Assembly: GCA_030746295.1 (NCBI GenBank)
Contig: JASLMY010000137.1
Span: 1-13,167, forward strand
DNA from: Alphaproteobacteria bacterium
Lineage (GTDB): Bacteria; Pseudomonadota; Alphaproteobacteria; GCA-2731375
Direction: 5' to 3'
DNA length: 13,167 bases
Notes under the pieces: generated by a model
The model's input: only the letters and a program-made list of their open reading frames with translations
The model's database searches: none
Told to the model about the DNA's origin: nothing
Translations under genes and position numbers: made by a program
Shown: piece after piece, positions 11,201 to 13,167 of the stretch
Layout: each line of letters begins with the position of its first letter
Position numbering within the stretch: position 1 is the stretch's first letter

Positions 11201-11879
11201 GGGCCTCGAGCACCGTCTCGATGTCGCTGTTGTGATAGGCGATGCGCTCGGCGGCACGGGCGAGGGCTTGGGCGTGGGAGTCCAGGCGCTGTGCAACCTC
11301 GTGGCTGCGTGCCTCGGCGTCGATGCTGGCCGAGTGCAGCGCCTGGGTCCGGGCCAGCAGTGTTTCCTCGCTCGCCTTGGCTCGGGCGTCGGTCGCCTCG
11401 ACGGCGGTGCGCAACTGCTCGGTCGCCAGGTCAGTCGTCTCGCGCAGGACGTCAGCCTGGCGGCGAAGTGCCGACGAGGCGCTGGCGACCCGCGCCTCGG
11501 CCTCCTCGGAGGGATAGGTCAGCTCTTCGAGGCGGGCCTCGAGGGCGCGCGCGTGGCGCTCGATCAGGCCGCCCCGGCGGCGATAGAAGACCACCAGCCA
11601 GAGCACCACGAGCGGCATGGCGATGGCACTGATCATCGCCGCCAGCTCGTGCGGCAGCAGAAAGGCGACCGCCTCCCAACTGATGAAGGCGGCGATGTAG
11701 TACAAGCAAAGCGCCAGCCAGCCGATGCTGACCAAGGCGCCGATCAGGAACCAGCGGCGAAAGACCGCGTTGGAGCGGCGTTCGCTATGCTCGGCGGCAC
11801 GGCCCTGGTCCAGGGCGGCGCTCAAACGGTCCCGCGAAACGAGTGGCAGTTGGCTCTTCGAAAGGTCGAGCTCGGCCAT
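8298..11879 (-). CDS. TipN-like giant coiled-coil membrane protein
   Basis: A 1193-aa protein with three parts. Residues 1-42 are a short, arginine-rich and presumably cytoplasmic head. Residues about 43-66 and 78-98 are two transmembrane helices forming a hairpin that ends in FYRRRGG, so the rest should face the cytoplasm. Residues about 107-1065 are an Ala/Glu/Arg-rich, almost Cys-free coiled coil. Residues about 1070-1193 are a compact C-terminal domain with FRDHVNRYVERFESLF and YLSSDVGKLYMLLSRALN. The two-TM-plus-coiled-coil plan and this C-terminus match what I know of the alphaproteobacterial new-pole marker TipN (882 aa in Caulobacter); this copy is longer. The ATG is 3 nt after the upstream gene's stop, with AGGAG 14 nt away, suggesting coupled translation. 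A generic structural coiled-coil protein is the main alternative. Confidence 0.85.
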   Translation of the reverse strand: MAELDLSKSQLPLVSRDRLSAALDQGRAAEHSERRSNAVFRRWFLIGALVSIGWLALCLYYIAAFISWEAVAFLLPHELAAMISAIAMPLVVLWLVVFYRRRGGLIERHARALEARLEELTYPSEEAEARVASASSALRRQADVLRETTDLATEQLRTAVEATDARAKASEETLLARTQALHSASIDAEARSHEVAQRLDSHAQALARAAERIAYHNSDIETVLEARVDIVRQAADGAAEQAQNIGDGLRRQAGQLAEAVRLASVKTNEIGGTFRTQVLAMNDIIDAFATRSGDIGRLVNRDAARLEALAARVAERARDIEASMARRGAHVVETAIGVAHSLSKAGESFDAHARTLDRAGGAARDRIEGAGRAFIEGAERIAAAGLQAVDSIEAAETRLQDREESLGERSSIAVAEIEQVGQSLGRRLDEIETAVTRLRTEIETLHADEGAVSEAATQAAAAVHEAGDAFRQQREALAAGSDQATSRLGAAGGELQQITASLEASLEGAVGRIDEAGAALTREGESLDATSARARDDAATLALSFESQADAFAASAARSQSMAETLEAQARDFWDSAEAAAARVTGAGAGLRQAGADLADAAQIEAERLEAGLAGLSERLETLRQSSQSVDRILESAGQALARRADELTNAGDAGAETLAAAARDLARQRELMAAAADQAKALLVDTGQEIAASSEAALGEASEKADLLQERATGLAAAMRQSTLGLARAARLVEGRAEEAAGTFAQTKSDLEATGAAMSAEADRAKAAADRVGDAGETARQATTALQRLGAETENTLLGAARAVSEAGARVEEAIREADAGLEARGEALDRAGEHGSRRLEQMAEDLARQRSALIAATEAAATELRRELDNLTAATDRAGAEGLSHNQQVHDQMQALEAAAAAASGRLTEAGRQLAEQTAELGQAGEHEAGRIEGAAEALVHRREGMREALHELVHRIEDAERALAARIDGMAGVTAESDARLTGLAEATREQSSALAASLREIEARIEAAGQRLQSRGEFLATASDHATARTSDATRDFERYAARLIDAADRAKVQADNLAEAEQARRRKSFVTTLRTITDNLASLGVDMIRAYDRDIPDDVWRRYLDGDKLILVRRLLQRRELASLGTIQEEYRNNGEFRDHVNRYVERFESLFDEAREHDPENLVSAAYLSSDVGKLYMLLSRALNRTN

Positions 11880-11882
11880 GGG

Positions 11883-12548
11883 CTATCGTGCGACTCCTCT
11901 GCTGCGGTCGGCCGCCAGCGCCGCCAGTCGCGGCCAGGGCTCGCCGACCGAGACCGGCCGGCGCATGTGCTGGACCAGGTAGAACATCGGCGTCGGGCCA
12001 GTATGAGTAACGGCGAGGCGAAAGGTGGCCCGGTCGCCCGGCTTCACCACGCCCTCTCGAAAGCGGAGCACATCGCGCGGCTCGATAATGTCCTCGACGC
12101 TGCCGAACCGGTCCGAGGCGAAGGGTCGGTTGACCTTGGCCTCTTGCCCGAAGGAAAGGCCGTCATAGTAGTCGCTGCCGGAGCCGAGGGTGGCCTCGAG
12201 CTCGATGTTGAAGAAACGCCAAGTGTCTCGGGTGCGGTTGATCACAACCTTGACGAGGGCGAAGCCGACGCGGTGAAAGGTGGCGACCCGGCTGCCGAAC
12301 TCGACCGACTGCACGTCGATGGCGATGATGGCATCGCCCGGCCCGGTGATCTCCTCGACCAGGACGAACGGGTCGCCGAGCGTGCCGGTGCCGGAGACGT
12401 CGACGAGACGGACATTGCTGGAGACTTCGGTGAAGATGACGCCGTCGATGGTGCGGGGGTCCGCGAGGCCACCCGAGGGAATGGCGATGGCCGCAAAGGC
12501 GGCAAGGAAAATCTTTGGAATCAGATCGTTACATCGATTCATTGCCAT
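11883..12548 (-). CDS. Secreted protein of unknown function
   Basis: A 221-aa protein I do not recognise. The N-terminus is a Sec signal peptide: Arg5 and Lys12 flank the start of the hydrophobic segment 13-28, and GLA-DP gives a likely cleavage after Ala29. There is no lipobox. The mature part looks beta-rich, with alternating hydrophobic strands, no cysteine and few lysines; recognisable stretches include IDVQSVEFGSRVATFHRVGF and PMFYLVQHMRRPVS. It lies 41 nt after boxR and 3 nt before the TipN-like gene, and probably forms a two-gene transcription unit with the latter. I choose ATG 12548, supported by a promoter ending just upstream; a second ATG at 12542 is possible. No Shine-Dalgarno sequence precedes either. 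A role in the envelope is all that can be inferred. Confidence 0.8.
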   Translation of the reverse strand: MAMNRCNDLIPKIFLAAFAAIAIPSGGLADPRTIDGVIFTEVSSNVRLVDVSGTGTLGDPFVLVEEITGPGDAIIAIDVQSVEFGSRVATFHRVGFALVKVVINRTRDTWRFFNIELEATLGSGSDYYDGLSFGQEAKVNRPFASDRFGSVEDIIEPRDVLRFREGVVKPGDRATFRLAVTHTGPTPMFYLVQHMRRPVSVGEPWPRLAALAADRSRGVAR

Positions 12549-12552
12549 GGCG

Positions 12553-12565
12553 GCCGATTATCGGC
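12553..12565. promoter_or_regulatory. 13-bp inverted repeat centred on the -10 element
   Basis: GCCGAT-T-ATCGGC is an exact inverted repeat with a single central base. It encloses the -10 GATAAT of the promoter before the secreted-protein gene and lies 4-17 bases upstream of the ATG. It may be an operator. It is short enough in GC-rich DNA that chance cannot be excluded. Confidence 0.35.
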
Positions 12566-12586
12566 GCCAGCTCTCCGAGAAGTCAA
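12557..12586 (-). promoter_or_regulatory. Near-consensus promoter giving a leaderless transcript
   Basis: On the - strand, TTGACT (12586-12581, five of six) is followed after an 18-base spacer by GATAAT (12562-12557, five of six). Transcription should begin between G12551 and A12548, which is zero to three bases before the ATG of the secreted-protein gene. That agrees with the missing ribosome-binding site. Confidence 0.6.
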
Positions 12587-12589
12587 AAA

Positions 12590-13167
12590 CTATTCCGCCG
12601 AGGCCACCGGGCCGATCTCGGCCACGGCCGTCGGCGGCCCGTCGCCGGCCGCCGCCGCCAGGGCTTCGCGGGCGATCCGAACCAGCGCCGCCAACGCCGC
12701 CGGCTCGCTCTCTGCCGAGGTGTCGAGCACCGCGTCGGCCTTGCTGTAGAGGGCTTCCCGGCCGGCCAGGATGCGCTTCAGGTCGTCCATCGCCTCGCGG
12801 TTCCCGGCCATCGGCCGCTGATCGCCCTGGGCGACGACGCGGCCCATGTGGTCCTCGGGCCGGGCCTGCAGCCAGACCGTGAAGCAGGAAGACAAAAGCC
12901 GTTCGAAGGTCGCCCGGTCGGCGACGATGCCGCCGCCGGTCTCGATCACGGCCCGGGGGTTCTCGTCTATCACCCGTTCCAGGCAGCGGCGCTCGAGGCG
13001 GCGGTAGGCGGCTTGGTCGAGCAGGTTGAAGACCTCTTCCAGGCTCATTCCGGCGGCGGCCTCGACCTCGGCGTTCATCTGGATGAAGGGCAGTTCCAGT
13101 GCCGCCGCGAGGCGGCGGCCGAGCGTGCTCTTGCCGGCACCGCGCAACCCGATCAAGGCAATTCGGC
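12590..13167 (-). CDS. boxR: BoxR regulator, C-terminal shikimate-kinase-like part (partial)
   Basis: The gene runs off the right edge; the window holds its last 192 codons. The frame is open to the edge and begins RIALIGLRGAGKSTLGR, a Walker A (GLRGAGKST) preceded by family-typical residues. Further marks are YRRLERRCLE, ETGGGIVADRATFE, TVWLQARPEDHMGRVVAQGD and RPMAGNREAMDDLKRILAGR, which fit the benzoate regulator BoxR better than housekeeping AroK. BoxR proteins carry an N-terminal XRE helix-turn-helix (which would lie beyond the edge) and use the kinase fold to bind benzoyl-CoA, releasing box promoters. Where shikimate kinase has the DxD pair this protein reads QMN, so catalysis is unlikely. 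The TTG at 13156 gives a kinase-length protein, but the upstream RIA codons argue that it is internal. The stop is TAG, 41 nt before the next gene. Confidence 0.88.
   Translation of the reverse strand, partial: RIALIGLRGAGKSTLGRRLAAALELPFIQMNAEVEAAAGMSLEEVFNLLDQAAYRRLERRCLERVIDENPRAVIETGGGIVADRATFERLLSSCFTVWLQARPEDHMGRVVAQGDQRPMAGNREAMDDLKRILAGREALYSKADAVLDTSAESEPAALAALVRIAREALAAAAGDGPPTAVAEIGPVASAE

Noticed and set aside
8298..11879. Chemoreceptor (MCP) or SMC-type ATPase as an identity for the coiled-coil protein
   Set aside because: There is no MCP hairpin signature, no HAMP or periplasmic sensor between the two membrane helices, and no Walker motifs.
12590..12650. Intrinsic terminator after boxR (TTTTT just past the stop)
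   Set aside because: The nearest stem (GGCC-CGGT-GGCC) is only 4 bp and lies too far from the T-run; the TTTTT is better read as the edge of the -35 element.
10173..12749. Very long open frame (858 codons) on the + strand opposite the coiled-coil and secreted-protein genes
   Set aside because: It is antisense to well-supported genes, crosses several of them including an intergenic gap, and its translation is Gly/Arg/Asp/Leu-rich without domains, as expected from high-GC codon bias on the opposite strand.
12590..13156. Housekeeping shikimate kinase AroK starting at TTG 13156
   Set aside because: The frame continues with RIA to the window edge, DxD is lost, and the RPMAGNREAMDDLKRIL and PEDHM segments are BoxR-like, as is the box gene neighbourhood.

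Overview
The window reads as high-GC alphaproteobacterial chromosome, probably a Rhodospirillales-type organism. Codon third positions are strongly G/C, the Mla permease carries a fused STAS domain, and the large coiled-coil protein has the architecture and C-terminus of the alphaproteobacterial polarity factor TipN. It holds ten protein genes, very tightly packed. I see no tRNA, rRNA, CRISPR array, insertion sequence or integrase.

Left block (11-4015, + strand): a four-gene MCE/Mla-type lipid-transport operon. In order these are a STAS-MlaE permease, the MlaF ATPase, an MlaD substrate-binding protein with an unusually long repeat-built helical tail, and a PqiC-like auxiliary lipoprotein whose ATG overlaps the mlaD stop. 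The operon may begin upstream of the window. It meets the rest of the window convergently at 4016-4049, where a hairpin without a U-tract overlaps the last codons of the opposing gene.

Middle block (4050-8217, - strand): three genes of the aerobic hybrid ('box') benzoyl-CoA pathway, transcribed boxC -> boxB -> a fusion of a 4HBT-type acyl-CoA thioesterase with DUF924. BoxB has all six expected diiron ligands. A candidate promoter with a perfect TATAAT lies in the 80-bp gap upstream of boxC. That TATAAT sits inside a perfect 16-bp palindrome, so transcription is probably controlled by a dimeric regulator.

Right block (8298-13167, - strand): a TipN-like two-TM giant coiled-coil protein (1193 aa), a small secreted protein of unknown function just upstream of it (3-nt gap), and the C-terminal, shikimate-kinase-like part of a BoxR regulator running off the right edge. 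BoxR (XRE helix-turn-helix plus degenerate shikimate kinase fold) is the known benzoyl-CoA-responsive repressor of box genes. Its presence here means the box locus brackets the secreted-protein/TipN-like pair. The 41-nt gap after boxR holds a near-consensus promoter placed so close to the next ATG that the transcript should be leaderless.

Functional picture: benzoyl-CoA would be epoxidised by BoxA/BoxB (BoxA is not in the window), opened by BoxC, and stalled CoA esters possibly released by the thioesterase fusion, with BoxR sensing the substrate. The Mla operon is an independent envelope system. The most unusual items are the thioesterase-DUF924 fusion, the two promoter-centred palindromes, the leaderless promoter, the polarity-type gene inside a catabolic locus, and the periodic repeats in MlaD.
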